Below, piece after piece: positions 46,756 through 59,182 of a stretch of 64,000 nt of DNA (the first letter of the stretch is position 1; each line of letters opens with the position of its first letter). Position numbers and translations under genes: made by a program. Source of the stretch: Lichenostomus cassidix. Its lineage: Eukaryota; Chordata; Aves; Passeriformes; Meliphagidae. The notes beneath the pieces were generated by a model. That model worked only from the letters and a program-made list of their open reading frames with translations. It was not told the DNA's origin and ran no database searches. The stretch covers positions 58,070,666 to 58,134,665 of the forward strand of contig CM039179.1 of the NCBI GenBank assembly GCA_008360975.2, written 5' to 3'.

Positions 46756-48790
46756 TCAGATGTTCATGCCAAACGGGAGCATACAATGTGACTAGAAGTC
46801 CTCTGAAACATTGACGAAGGTTATTCTCTGAGACAGATGCTTGTACTTGGTTGCCCTACATATCGCAGTCTTATGTACTATGGAATTCCATTGATTCCTT
46901 CCTTCTTTTTAAGAGCTTTGTGACATGAAAATTCCAACCAAAATTCAAATTCTTCATGACTAATGCAAAACATCAAAGATCTTACAACTCTGAATACAGA
47001 ACTTGCAGGTGTACTGTAATTAATAGGAGTATTTAGGAATAATTACAAGAGATTTTCATTTTCTTTTTGTGTAAGCTTTTATAAGCTACTCAAGTCTCTA
47101 ACAGCACCTTCCAGCTTAGTGACTTAGGTGAAAATAAGAGGGACAATTTTATTATTTAAATAATTATAAAGATAAATTATTCCTTTTATTGGCAAGCAAT
47201 ATAGAATTCTTAAGGAAATACTCCAATGAGTTTTCACCTGTCTTTTTAGAGTTCTGAATCTTTCCACCAAGTTTCAGTTTATAGCATTTAGTTACATGCT
47301 TTACTGATGTTTTGTCAGCACGATTAAGAATGTGCTGCAAATGAAGTGTATGGATAGCTAGAATCAACCTAGATTTTCTGTACTTCTAATTTGGATGCAA
47401 ATTTTAATGAAAAACATATTTCCAGGGGCAATGGGGGACATTCAAATCACTCAGTTTTAGACCTTCAGAGCATACATGTAAATTAGTATAAGGGTGCAGG
47501 TTGCCTGCAGAGTGAAGGAAGACTTTCAGCTACTGAAGACCTCAGTTATTCTTCAGTGATATGTGTTGACATGCAATGAAAAAAAACTGTTCTAACTTAG
47601 ACACTTCTGTTAAATAATTTATAAATAACTAATAATTCTGAGCTTCATATTTAGGATTACTTTATTAGTCTAAAAACAGTGCACATGACCTCTAGGTGGT
47701 ATAACCTGAAGTCAACCTATGACCCTAGTTGAGACACTCCTGAAGTACACCCTAACTTTTCAAAATTTAATGGGTCAAGATCTATGGCAGCATAAGCCAC
47801 CTCTTTAATCCACTTGCTGCATTCCTTTGAAGGTAATAGAAGTTGCAGGGAAGACTTCAGTACTGAGCCATTGAAAAAGAGGTATGAGACAATAAACCTC
47901 TGATGCCCATCTCTACTGTGGCAGTACTTTCTGACAGAAACATTTACTGTTATCCATCATTTTAAACATTTTTCTTTCTTCCTTGAGACACGTACTTCTC
48001 TTTTTTTAGGGAAGTCCGTGCTGTAATTATACAAATGTTTAAGGTAAACATTTTTTTTATTTTTCTGACAAACATGCTGGCCACACTACTAACAGCATAT
48101 AGAGAAAATTAAAACATCAACTGCTATTTAACCATGCACAATAAATAAATTATTTGTGTCTAACTCAAATCAAAATATTATTTATGCTCTATTTTATGAA
48201 CTATGTGGTGACAGACTCATACATGTCTGTGGGCTCCATCTAACTAAATATCATTTAGCATGATTGAAAGGAGGGAAAAATGCCAAGTCAAAGCATCATG
48301 TTATGAAAACTTTAACAGTTTGCATTCCCTCCAATTAACTGAAAGGAGTATCAGCACCACACACTGCTTTGTGCAGCCACATCCTTCTGTGAGCACCTGC
48401 TACCTCATGGGGCTTTTCCCACTTAGGCTTGACTGTCAAGGAGAAAGCTAGAAATGTAAAGGTTTTTTGGGAACTACTATCTTGTTTTATTTGTCACTTT
48501 TGTTACAACAGTTGAAAATGAAATAAAGTAGTTGCTCTTAAAACCTTCCATAAAAGATAAGAATGGCACTTTATTTAAACCAGCTGATCTTTTCCAGTCT
48601 CTAGCAGCAGTGGGTTCAGAGGTGAGTGCCAAAAATTTTCCTGTAGTTTATGGGACAGATTTTCATGGAGTTGTTTCTAACTCACAAAAATATCAGTGTT
48701 TTATAGGATTGAAATGCAAGGTATGTATGCCCCTCATGTGCTAACTCTTTAATAATCTATACTAATATTCCTCAATATTCCTCAATATAT
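46756..48790. other. AT-rich non-coding sequence, no gene seen
   Basis: Unique-looking DNA. The 70-aa forward frame 48532-48744 and 63-aa frame 48260-48451 have fairly protein-like composition but no recognised domain and no supporting splice context that I can argue for. Two copies of ATATTCCTCA stand in tandem near 48763-48785. Confidence 0.62.
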
Positions 48791-48794
48791 TAAT

Positions 48795-48885
48795 CTTTCT
48801 TTTGTCTTTCTTTCTTCTCTTTTCTTTCTTTCCTTCTTTCCTTCTTTCCTTCTTTCCTTCTTTCCTTCTTTCCTCCTTTCTTTCC
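48795..48885. repeat. (TTCC/TTTC)n pyrimidine microsatellite
   Basis: About 90 bp of pure C/T on the + strand, in the centre a regular TTCCTTCT repeat of roughly seven units. Likely length-variable between individuals. Confidence 0.95.
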
Positions 48886-51478
48886 GCTACAGCTATTTGA
48901 TAAACTGTGCCATCATATCAAGCACACAGGACTACTGTATGTAGTGTCAAAAATTCAGCATATGACAGTAACTAGTGGTATTTAAGGACTTTGCTCACTC
49001 AGATGCTTATGACCACAGGTCACTCTCCTTACCTCAGCCCCACTTTGGAAGCCAAGTAACCTTGTTATAATAAATCCTTTTGGAGAGGCAAGATTTGCTG
49101 ATTCAGCCAGAAGACCAGAGTTCAAAGGTTGTTTTACTTGCAACTCAGTGCACGAACAAAGGTTCTTGCACTTACTTGAATCCAGGCACATAAACATACC
49201 CTAAATGACACAATTTTTTCCTGTGTGTATGATGAATGTTGACCTCTGATGACTTTTGCAGTAAATAGCAGCAAAAAATATATAACTCCCTCTGCTCATA
49301 CCTACAAGATAACTAATATTTTCTCCCATCTCCCATCAAGATGATGGTTTTTAGAAAATAACTCAAACCCTGTACTCATTTCAAAAAACGAGATAAAAAG
49401 CAGAATTGAAGGAAGATATGAAGACATTTCTTGATATCTATTCAGACCTCCTGCATTTTGGTGTACACACTGTTCTCAGATAATAAATAAATAAATATAT
49501 CCTAACCAATATAACTTCCATAGTTGACTCCATATTTAAAACAAACCGAGACAAGATAAAACAAAACTAAATGAAACAAAAACCCCACACCTATCTGAAC
49601 AGAACCCAGTGAATAAAATATGCCAAGTGGAAGCCTCTGTGATCATTAGAATTCTGCCTGTCTAGACTACAGTTATGAAGTAGATGTTGAATATAGCTAA
49701 TGTAGAATAGAGCTATCTGTAGAACATATGGAGAAGGCAAATCATCAAGAGGAAAGACCTGAGAGCTAAAACCACCAAAGATCTTGATAAAGTGCTGTAA
49801 GTGAGAATTTGAGCCACATATTTGGAGGGTTTTATATATATTGACTTCATGAGATGAAACAGTTTTGCATTAGGAATTGGAAAATAATTATACCATGAGA
49901 AGGTATAAACAGCTGTGGAAACTGTTCATTCAAGGCTAGCTACTGTCACATTACGATGCATTATATCCATTAGGGCAGTGTGGCATGCTCCACATGGCAA
50001 TCAGCATTGTTGACTGATGGACAGTGCACATCTGTTCTCAACATCTGTACATGTACAACAACGTACATGTGTTCCCAACATCTGCAACTACACAGCATCT
50101 GGGGTTTTAAAAGGATCCGAGGATGAGCTCCACTGACTTATTAACTATGCAGCTCTTGTGGCATCCATGTAAAGCTGAAGCAGGCACTTCATCATCACCC
50201 TAGACTTGGTTTCTATTATATAAAGAGAACAGGCCATGCCAGACTGTGATTTAGTACACCTAAGGTCTGGACTGTCTTCTAGAAGTGCCTGCCTCTGTTG
50301 CCCACAGACAGAGCAAAAGACAACACTCTTCTGACTTGTCTTGGTTATGTATGTGAAGTACACAGGATGGATGTGGCCTCTGTACTGTGCTCAATCAAGT
50401 CCAGCAACACAAAGTCTTTAAAATGCAATGAGGTATGAGGCCACAGAGGAGTGTTGAACAGGAGATGTGATTTAATGGTACTGTTCTGGTCTGTTCATTT
50501 AGGAGGAATTTTTCTGCCAAACATTCACCTAAGTTCATCTAGAATGATGCTTTAGTGCTGTGAATGCTTTTATATACACCAATAAATGAAACATCCCCAT
50601 GAGTCACAAGTTCTGTGCATCCTCACATTCTCATTAATTAGAAAAGAGGTCAATTTGATGGATGAGAAGGCAAAATCCTATTTGGTCTCACCACCCACCA
50701 TCAGAAAAAATGAGAACTGAAGATTCAAAGTTCAGATTTAAGTATTAAGATTCAAACTACATCTTAATTTAATTGCATTTCACATCTAAATAACATAAAA
50801 CTGTTGGCTAGCAACAGATCCTCTTAAATCATTTATAACTTTGTGTGCTACAACCCAATTCTTGCACATGTAAAGCCACTGTGGACATGAATAAAGATTT
50901 ATAGATTAGTCCAAAAGAGCACAAAGAAAGACAAAGCTCATGAACCCTCTCCCAGACAGGATCTGAACTGTTCAGTACATGCCATGGGTTACATCCGTCT
51001 GATATTCTCATTTCTATTCATTTGCAGAATAAGGGCACTCAGTAGCACCAAACACTGACATTGTCCAAGGACAGGAGAAAAGTCAGTCAAGGAGTCAGGA
51101 TCTAATTTGTGAAACAATGCAAGTAGTCAGAGATCATAGAGAGGGAAGGTGAGGGTCATAGGGCCAGAGACATTAAATCACAGGCGAGTAGTATGTATAG
51201 ATCCAATTTCAAAGTGACCTTGCACTTAAGCATATATTTTCTTTTGATCATGATTAATTGTAAACATCAAGCATGAGATGAGAGATGTGAATGATTTTGC
51301 AACAGACTGTGTGGATTAGTCCAGACAGGATTTTTTCATTATTGTATTTGTATCTGCACTACAAGTGAAATGGGTGGGAGATAATAAATTCAAGATTATG
51401 ATCAAAATCCAATCCTTAGGTATGATCTTAGATGTTTACATACAATCAGCATGCCATTAAAAAACTGTGCCATAGAGG
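48886..51478. other. Non-coding sequence, no gene seen
   Basis: Unique-looking DNA with a short AATA repeat near 49483-49498. At 50033-50084 a 15-bp direct repeat (TGTTCTCAACATCTG and TGTTCCCAACATCTG) brackets GTACATGTAC and ACGTACATGT palindromes. Frames at 48982-49197 (-) and 50145-50363 (-) have no recognised domains. Confidence 0.65.
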
Positions 51479-51481
51479 AGA

Positions 51482-51875
51482 TTCATAGAATCGCAGAGTA
51501 TTCTGAGTTAGAAGGGACCCAAAAGGACCATTTAGTCCAACTTCTGCGCATAGAACAACCCAAAAAATCACACCACATCTGAGAGTATTGTTCAAGTGCT
51601 TCTTGAACTCTGTCAGGCTTGGTGCTGTGATCACTTCTCTGCGGAGTCTATTCCAGTGCCCAGTCACTCTCTGGGTAAAGAGCTTTTTCTAATATACAAC
51701 CTAAACCTTCCCTGACACAGTTTAAGACCATTCCCTTGGGTTTTGTCACTGGTCATCAGAGAGAAGAGATCAGAACCTCTTCTTCCTTCCTCACTTCAAT
51801 ACTTGAAAGGAAGCATTTGTCCTTGTAAGGAATCTGTAAGTCTCCTCTCTGTCTTCTTTTTTTCCAGGCTGTGTT
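51482..51875 (-). mobile_element. CR1 LINE 3' fragment, reverse strand
   Basis: On the + strand the reverse-complemented tail reads TTCATAGAATCGCAGAGTAT, GAGTTAGAAGGGACCCAAAA, GGACCATTTAGTCCAACTTC. The 3' body follows: TTCCAGTGCCCAGTCACTCT, GGGTAAAGAGCTTTTTCTAA, CCTAAACCTTCCCTGACACA, AGACCATTCCCTTGGGTTTT and a GTCTCCTCTCTGTCTTCTTT stretch. This order is that of a common avian CR1 type. It is 5' truncated and moderately diverged. Frames 51446-51667 (-) and 51743-51955 (+) are shadows. Confidence 0.92.
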
Positions 51876-52418
51876 TGTTAGCAGTAGCAGCCATGCATTT
51901 GCATATGTCACAATGTCAACTGTTGTGTTCCAATCTTATAAAAAAAACTCTGTAAAAAGTGCAATTCTACTTCACTAGAAACAAATTTGACGGAATTTTG
52001 TCCAGACTATCACTTATGCCTCTCCACAGTAATGTTTTGAATGACACGCTCAACTCAAAAGATCTCTTTCCACATCATTAATAACAACTATAAATCACAT
52101 ATGTCAATTTCTCTTCTAGCAGAAGACAAGATATGAGCCCCAGTTCAAAATAGTATGTGCATCAATAACTACGGTAATATCTCAAGTATCAGGGAATTAA
52201 AATAACACAAGCATTGTAAGTCGTGTTGCACAAACCATCCTGCACAAACCATTTGTGACACTTGCTCCAACACCACCACTTCAGGAACTTTGTAACTATC
52301 TGAATTGCAACAAAAATTAAATGTCCAAGTAGCACTAATATGTAATAATTTATGGCCTATTCCTTCATGGCAACTGAGGTATTGCACATATTATATTTAA
52401 TAAATCCTCTTCCAGTTT
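51876..52418. other. Non-coding sequence between two CR1 copies
   Basis: AT-rich unique-looking DNA. The reverse 72-aa frame 52169-52387 has no recognised domain. Confidence 0.62.
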
Positions 52419-52419
52419 T

Positions 52420-52805
52420 GCAGAATGACAGAATGAGGTTGACTCAGACCACTGGAGATCATCTAATCCAATCCCCAGCATATCCAAAGACCAAGTTGCA
52501 CAGGACCATGACTAAAAAGGTTTTCAACATCTCTAAAGGTGGAAACTATACAACGTCTCTGGGTTTGAGCACTGTCACAGTAAAAAAAAAAGGGTTTTCT
52601 TGTGTTCAGAGGGAATTTCATGTGTTTTGATTTATGATCATTGCCTCTTGTTCTGTTACTGTGTACCACTGACTAAAGTCTGGCAATGTCTTCTTTCCTT
52701 CACATTATGTGTTTATACACATTGACAAGATCCTCTGAGCCTTCTCATGTCCAGGCTGCTCAGTCTTAGCTCTTTCAGCCTCTCCTCATATGACAAGCAG
52801 ATGGA
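52420..52805 (-). mobile_element. CR1 LINE 3' fragment, reverse strand
   Basis: Reads in reverse-complement CR1 order: AGAATGACAGAATGAGGTTG, GAGATCATCTAATCCAATCC, GTTTTCAACATCTCTAAAGG, ACAACGTCTCTGGG, GGAATTTCATGTGTTTTGAT, TGCCTCTTGTTCTGTTACTG, and GAGCCTTCTCATGTCCAGGC, GCTCAGTCTTAGCTCTTTCA, GCCTCTCCTCATATGAC. The tail type differs from the copy 550 bp upstream, so these are two insertions, not one split element. Frames at 52352-52630 (+) and 52463-52669 (-) are shadows. Confidence 0.92.
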
Positions 52806-54315
52806 GAGGAATAGGTGTTACTTGTGGTTAATTAATCTAAACTTAAAATATATATTTAAGACAGAAGTTAGACAATTTCTACATATGCCTTTTTGTCTCA
52901 GTGATTATAAAAAGTTCTTATGGTGACTAGGACTGGTTCAGATGCCCAACTCTTCAATGCCTAAAGGAAGAAATAATGGAATCCACATTCTGAAAATGCT
53001 TTGAATGAAGAAAACAGAGATTTTTGGAAGTAGTGCACATGTAGTGCACCTGTACAAATCCACAGAGAAAGAAATCTTAAAGAGAATAAATGAGTTATTT
53101 ATGGAGCTTAGTGATCAAGAGTGTAATGATGGAGGTGACAGTGACAGAAGAAAAAGAGGAAGGGTGAAACCAGTCACAGGGCAGGACAGTAGATCACACA
53201 CGGACTTGTAAAGTTGAAACTGGCAGCAATCTAACAAGGAGATGTCAGAATTCCACACCACCTTGCTAAACCAAACAGAGGAAGGCAAACCCAGAGTGAG
53301 AACTTAGGTCAGGATCTAGAAGTCACAGTAATTAAGCATGTGAGTGGGTAAAACCAGTTTAAAAGGTGCATATAAAATGTGATAATGAAATATGCATTAA
53401 CTTAATTAGGATAATCAGAGAAATATCATTCTCTTTTTGTGTATTTAACTAATCCATGTGAATGAAAAATGATTGAAAAAAATATGTTAAGTGTAGACAG
53501 AGGACAGAAAGAAGACATTCATGTTCCAGTGATTCCAAACTAACCAGTCAGCCTTGATGACAGTGTTTAAGAAACATAAAAATATAACAGCATGAAGGTT
53601 ACAATGGATAACAAAAAGGTAGGAAGTGTTTTCCCTGGCAAAAGTGCCCCCAATGTATTTGAGAGAGTTACAGACACCTTCTAGGAATAAATATTTAGAA
53701 ATGAAAAGATGAATCTATTTTTCACATTTTCTGTGATTTATAAGATATTTGGTTTACTCTGTTAAATTAAGAGCTCCTCACTTCACCCTCAATAGCAACA
53801 TTCCCATGATATTATCAGCATCCCCATAATGCTGATATTCATGTCTTGTGGACAGTGAGTTCTTTACAAATTTGCTCAAATCTCCTTTCTCCTAAGGATT
53901 ATGTATATCCATGTGAGAATATTCAACTCTGAGTGGTCCCAGTCTTGCTGCTCCCAAATTTTTGACTGGTTTCTATGTTATTTTAGGGTGCCTCTGAGTC
54001 TTAATATTTCTCCTTCTGTTTCCCTTCCACCCCAAGCAAATAAAGTGTTGTCTTGACATTAACTTGTTCTGGGAATGTTACCCTAGAGTCTTGAAAAGAT
54101 TCTTGGTTTAGGAGGATATTTTCTTTTTTTCTAGTTCTTTGGATTGGGATTCAAAGGAGCTGCTCTATCTGTGGGATAATGCCTTTAAGGAAGGCAAGAA
54201 AAGAAGTTATAAGGAATTTATATGTAAACTGCTTTGCATGGAAGTGGGGAAAGCCCAGAGGTGAGAGCTGTTTTATTTTGCTTCATACTGTCCGTTTAAA
54301 AGGTCTTCACTGTAA
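52806..54315. other. AT-rich non-coding sequence, no gene seen
   Basis: Unique-looking DNA. The forward 68-aa frame 53005-53211 is charged and shows no known domain. Confidence 0.65.
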
Positions 54316-54318
54316 GCT

Positions 54319-54384
54319 TTTATCAATATAACCATTTATTAATATAAGCATTTATCAATATAAACAATTGTTTATATTGATAAA
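54319..54384. repeat. Three 16-bp-spaced repeats ending in a perfect 34-bp palindrome
   Basis: TTTATCAATATA stands at 54319-54330, TTTATTAATATA at 54335-54346 and TTTATCAATATA at 54351-54362, an exact 16-bp period. The exact reverse complement TATATTGATAAA is at 54373-54384. The last direct copy and the inverted copy belong to one uninterrupted palindrome of 34 bp, 54351-54384, with 17-bp arms and no spacer, centred on CAATTG. Arms with no loop would extrude as a cruciform. Confidence 0.93.
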
Positions 54385-56170
54385 AAGACTATTCCTGTTT
54401 AAGGTAACACAGTATTTATCGCTGTGTTAATAAAGAAACATTTATTAAATCCAATATTCTGTATCCAACAATAGCCAACACTGTCAACTCCAGGGTAACT
54501 GACCAGTGCACTGGTTTGTAGCACTCTGCACCTCAAGCAGAGATTTATGTTGCATGTTTCAAGTGTAATTTTATTATAAACAAAAATTTAAAGCACTGCA
54601 TGCATATCCCACTTATTTGCTGAATTCACTACAAACTGTTTATTACTCTTTGACAATTTTTTTCATCATGGGAAGGAAGATGCCCCGAAGGGTTGAGGAG
54701 AATGAGTATACATATGTAGAACCCAGAAACATTCGATCTCATTAAGCAATGAAAATTGTCAGTGTAGCACAGGAATGAAAGAATATGACATTGCTAGTCT
54801 TATTTACACAGATGATTAGAAAGAGATAAAGTAGCTGACCCAGACAGCTAATAAATACAGCATTAAAAACACAGCATTTTCTGCCTTATTTTTTCTGACC
54901 TACTTTTCATTCCCATAATTGTCTTACAGTTATATCTGAAGTTCACATATTGGTTGCATCCATTATACTGGCTTCCTAGTTATTTGTTAAATTTAGTAAG
55001 AATTTGTTTGATTAGCTTTGATTTAGTTCCTCTTGGGAGCCCTGAAGGACTGAGAAAGATAAGCAAATCCTACAAGCAGGACCTACACATGTACTCTATC
55101 TCATTAAGCAAAGAAAAGTGCTGGGTTAAGTGAAGAAAGGAGAAGAAGGGTTATTCCTATTTACACTGATCTTTTCAGTAGCTGAGGCATAATTCTCTAT
55201 GTTGTTAAATTGGTTTAATTCTGGTTTAAGTATTTGAAGGTAACTACATTCAACAAACTTCGGAGTTCATTCAAAACCAAGGGAATTGGATACTTCTCAG
55301 TATATGAGGTTTGCATCCTTAATAAAATTATTAAAAATGACTGCACAAAGTCTTACTTTTACCCCATAATTCTACTTTTTCACATGCCTTTGTCATAATA
55401 AGAGTGCCTCACTAATGTGCATTTCAGAGCTGGGATCTTCAAATTATTAGGAGCTGGCCTTATAAAAGCCTATACCTTTATTTAAGAAACAGAGAGTCTA
55501 TTTCATCCATTAACAAAAACAGTAGTATTTGGTTCTCTGTCTGCTTACTATATTTAGCAATGCATCTCTCAAGTAAAGCAGAAAGAAATTAATTCAAAAT
55601 GTTAAGCCTTTATTTTTTGTTACCATTGCCAAACTGGAGTGTCTGATTTATTAACAAGATTTTCTAATTAGTCTTTGAGCAAAGCTGACCACTTCCACAC
55701 TGTGTGTCAGACCATCCCTTCAAAACTGGTGAATCTCCTGCCAGCTTATTCACATTTCTGTTGAATTTTTTAAAAAGAGATTTAACTATATTTGCAATTA
55801 TAGTATTTACACTCGAGAAAGGCAAATAAAAATCATTCTTTTCAACATTAGGATTATTTTCTTCTTCATTTCATTCCAAACATTTTTCCACTTTCCCATA
55901 GTTACATGATTAGCTAGATAAACACATAGAGAGGTACAGCAGGAATGCATTCCCTTTAACAATTTTTCCTCTTTAGAGTGCAAGTATTTTATCTTCATTG
56001 AGAATTTAAGATAAAAATACTATAATTCTTTAACTTTGAAATATTTATAAGTCAGCTAGATGCATATTCAGTTATAAGATTAGTTCCTAATAGGCCTCTG
56101 CCTCACTGAACATATGACCTTCCTTCAGCAAGGACTATCTAAACTACATCTCCAGCAGATGCTGGCGTTC
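54385..56170. other. AT-rich non-coding sequence, no gene seen
   Basis: Unique-looking AT-rich DNA with no notable frame except a lysine-rich 63-aa reverse frame (55807-55998), which I regard as chance. Confidence 0.68.
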
Positions 56171-57040
56171 ATGGAATCATAGAATGATTTGAGTTGGAAG
56201 GGATCCTAAAGATCATCAAGTTCCAATGCCCCTGCCAGGGGCAGGAACACTTTCCACTAGACCAGGTTTCTCAGTGCCCCATCCAACCAGTACTTAAACG
56301 CTTCCAGGGATGATGTAGCAGGCTCTGGGAGGGCAGCAGGAGCCGGCAGCCCCCCAGAACAGGGTCCCTGGGCTGCATATCTCCACTGGGTTCGGGGCAA
56401 GCAGCCCCCGGGGTCTGCTCAGCGTGGCCTGAGCCACCGGTCACAGAAATTCTGCAGGAAATGCAGTGAGATGAAGGAATGAACTGGAATCCATCTCCTT
56501 TCTGCCAGGGAGGTTTATTAGGGGTTCTTAGGTAGGTGGTTGCGGGGGAGGAAAGAGGGGGAGGAAAGCAGATAGGTCAGGGGCTGGCAGCTCAGAGATG
56601 CAGGTCTCGAGCTGATGCAGACACTGGCTTATAAGGGAAAGGAAAGGGGCAGGACTGACTCTCTCAGAGCCAGTCCCGGGAGGAGAAAGGCAAGACTGGC
56701 AAGGGGTACACACCAATAGGTTTCAGCTACAGCAAGGTGCATATTTCAAAATGAACCAATAGCATACAGGGCAGGGGAACAAAGGAAGCCACATGGAATC
56801 CTAAAGAACTGCATTGCTACACAGGGATGGGGCACACACAACTTCTTTGGGCAATGTGTTCCAGTGCCTCACCACCCTCACAGTAAAAAATTGCTTCCTA
56901 ACATCCAATCTGAACCTGCCCTCTTTCAATTTAAAGCCATTCCCCCTTGTCCTATCACTACATGCCCATCAGAGTGACTTTTCCTTTCATGCACAGGAGC
57001 AGGGGTACAGAAGACCATGCCGCATCTTCTGAACCACTGC
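56171..57040 (-). mobile_element. CR1 LINE 3' fragment, reverse strand, split by an LTR
   Basis: The left part (56171-56310) reads ATGGAATCATAGAATGATTT, GAGTTGGAAGGGATCC, AGATCATCAAGTTCCAATGC, CACTTTCCACTAGACCAGGT and CTTCCAGGGA. The right part (from 56820s) continues without a gap in the family order: GGGATGGGGCACACACAACT, TCTTTGGGCAATGTGTTCCA, GTGCCTCACCACCCTCACAG, TAAAAAATTGCTTCCTAACA, TTTAAAGCCATTCCCCCTTG. Removing the inserted LTR restores the usual CR1 tail order. The outer boundary near 57000-57040 is uncertain. Confidence 0.92.
56311..56823 (-). mobile_element. Solo LTR inserted in a CR1 copy, reverse strand
   Basis: The block interrupting the CR1 begins TGATGTAGCAGG and ends CATTGCTACACA on the + strand. 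With these ends the element is 513 bp, has TG...CA termini, and the flanks give a 4-bp duplication GGGA (56307-56310 and 56824-56827), which fits ERV1-type integration and restores the CR1 exactly. An alternative is TGTAGCA...TGCTACA ends (56314-56821) with a 9-bp imperfect duplication, a less usual length. On the reverse strand there is a CTTATAAG TATA box (complement of 56628-56635), about 110 bp further an AATAAA (complement of 56514-56519), and two ATTGG/CCAAT words upstream of the TATA. The reverse frame 56528-56716 is in the R region and not a gene. Confidence 0.88.
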
Positions 57041-57522
57041 CACATTTTTTTGAAAGCTTAGAAAGGTCAGAGATAGCTCTTTTAGAAATTAACTTTTATT
57101 TCTGATGCAAAATGAGGCTCTCATGTAACCTCTCGAGAAAAACAGCTTTACCTATCTGGAAAGTAATCATCACTTGTTGTGAAAGTAGATATAAAAACCC
57201 AGAAGTTGATAATGCTTGTGGTTTTTATCATGCCCCATCCTTCCCCAGTGCGGGACTTACTGGTTATAATGTTATCAGCTTATGAATGCATGACAATCTT
57301 GCTTCATTCAGTAACACACTGAAGGATTACAGAAGCATAAAATGAAACTTTCTTTAAAGGAAACCCAGCCCCTGAAGCCAAGTCTAAATATCTCAACAGA
57401 ACAATGAGGATTTTTGAAGGGAACTGGGGGAATATCACCACTTAATGCCACCACTTTAGAGACTGGTTGGAGGAGATCAGACTGAGAAAGGTGCCAAGGC
57501 AAGTGTTTAATCAAATGGAGAG

Positions 57523-57554
57523 ACCTGTACTCAATGAAACCTGTACTCAATGAA
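57523..57554. repeat. Exact 16-bp tandem duplication
   Basis: ACCTGTACTCAATGAA is repeated head to tail, 57523-57538 and 57539-57554, with no mismatch. A perfect match suggests a recent replication-slippage type event. Confidence 0.95.
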
Positions 57555-59117
57555 ATAATTGATGAATTTATAATTAGACACCCTTCTCAGCATGCAGTCA
57601 AAAAGATGACAGGTCCTTGTCCTTTAGAAACAGCAAAAGAGAATAGCTTTCATGATTTCAAAGTATTCCCTAGCAAGGTGTTGGAAAAGCCATAAAGCCT
57701 CATCAGAGTTAGTGTTTTGAATCCTGGCCCTGTCTCCTTTCCCAAAAATGTCTCACATCTCAGACCCCTGATGATCACCAACACTGTGAGCCCACAGAGG
57801 GCTGGGATCAGCACAGACCAGCTGCCCACCAGCCAGGTGTTCACAGCTGGTGGCTAGGGGCAGGATTTTTCCCCTAGTTACAGGCTGACACTTGTCCAGG
57901 TGTTGTTCTCTGCTGCAACATGCTGAGATATTCTAACCTGTGCCTTTTACAGTTACTGTGAGGCAGCTTGTTTGTTAAAACAAACAAACAAAAGAGAAAT
58001 AGGGGCACACTATAAAAAACTAACCCTATGTCTGTACTGTATGATTACTACAATGTTTGAGATGTAATTTAGAGAAGGTTATCTGTGCTTGACTAAGAAA
58101 GGAGATAATTAAATTGGTTTTGTTTTGATAAAAGCACTGCCTCCTTTATTTGATTTTTTTCTATAGGAATTTGCATTCCCTTGTCCTTACTACTGCATGG
58201 CATGTGCCATAATATCATGCTATCCCTTTAGTTTTGTTCTCTTTCCTTTCATGCTACCTCTTAATTACCCCTTTTGTACCTGTAGTCTGTGGTCTCTGAG
58301 CCTCTAATACATGACTGCACCAATTCCACCACCCCCAAGGCTTGTCAGGTTAAAGATTAATGAGTAGACTTTACCCAAAGGCTTTACAAAGGTTACACAT
58401 AATTACAAATGGTTCTTTTATGCAATGTTGAATATGTGAAAGCTACTAAAAAAAACCAAACCTGTAAGGGAAAAAATAACAAAACTTTTGTATTTAAGTC
58501 AGTCATTTAAATATTTTCAAAAAACCCCAAACAAGTTGGGAAGTTCTACCCTTTGTTCCAAAGATGGTGATAGAAACAAAAACGCCATATGGTGGAAATT
58601 AGACTACATCTCAATTTTGCAACATCACTGCCTCCTAATTCTCCTTTCAAGTTAAGTAAAATGTTTTGCACTAAGAAGATGTAAAGACAAAAAGGTCTAA
58701 AATCTTTGGTAACTCTTCAGTTAACTAAATTCTCATTTTTGACTATTTGTTTAAGGGGAAAAAAAAAAAAACCCAAAACATTTCTCCTGTAGGCAAAACC
58801 TTAAAAGATTGCTTGACCTAGCTGCTTGATGAGAAAGACGTATGCTGGCTAATTATCTTAATCTTTTGTTTTCTCAACTCACAGAAATACCTTAAAATGC
58901 AAACTTAGTATCTGGGACAAGACTTTCATGAGTGCAAGCTTAAATTTAGGTTCATAGAAGCATGGTATCATACTAATGAAATAGTCTGAATTTAAGAAGT
59001 TCTAAATTCCACAAAATCCCATTTAAGTTAATGGAAACTACTTTGGATTCTGTCTTCAGGCACTGCTTGTTTTCTGCCTTGTTTTAAATCTTTCAGTATA
59101 GGAGATAAATGGAGATT

Positions 59118-59182
59118 AATAAAAAAAATTTAAAAAGGCAAAAACACAAAACCAAAACTGAACAATAAACTAACAACAAAAC
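59118..59182 (+). repeat. A-rich low-complexity tract
   Basis: Mostly A with scattered C and T, made of AAAAACACAAAACC-like words. Confidence 0.85.
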
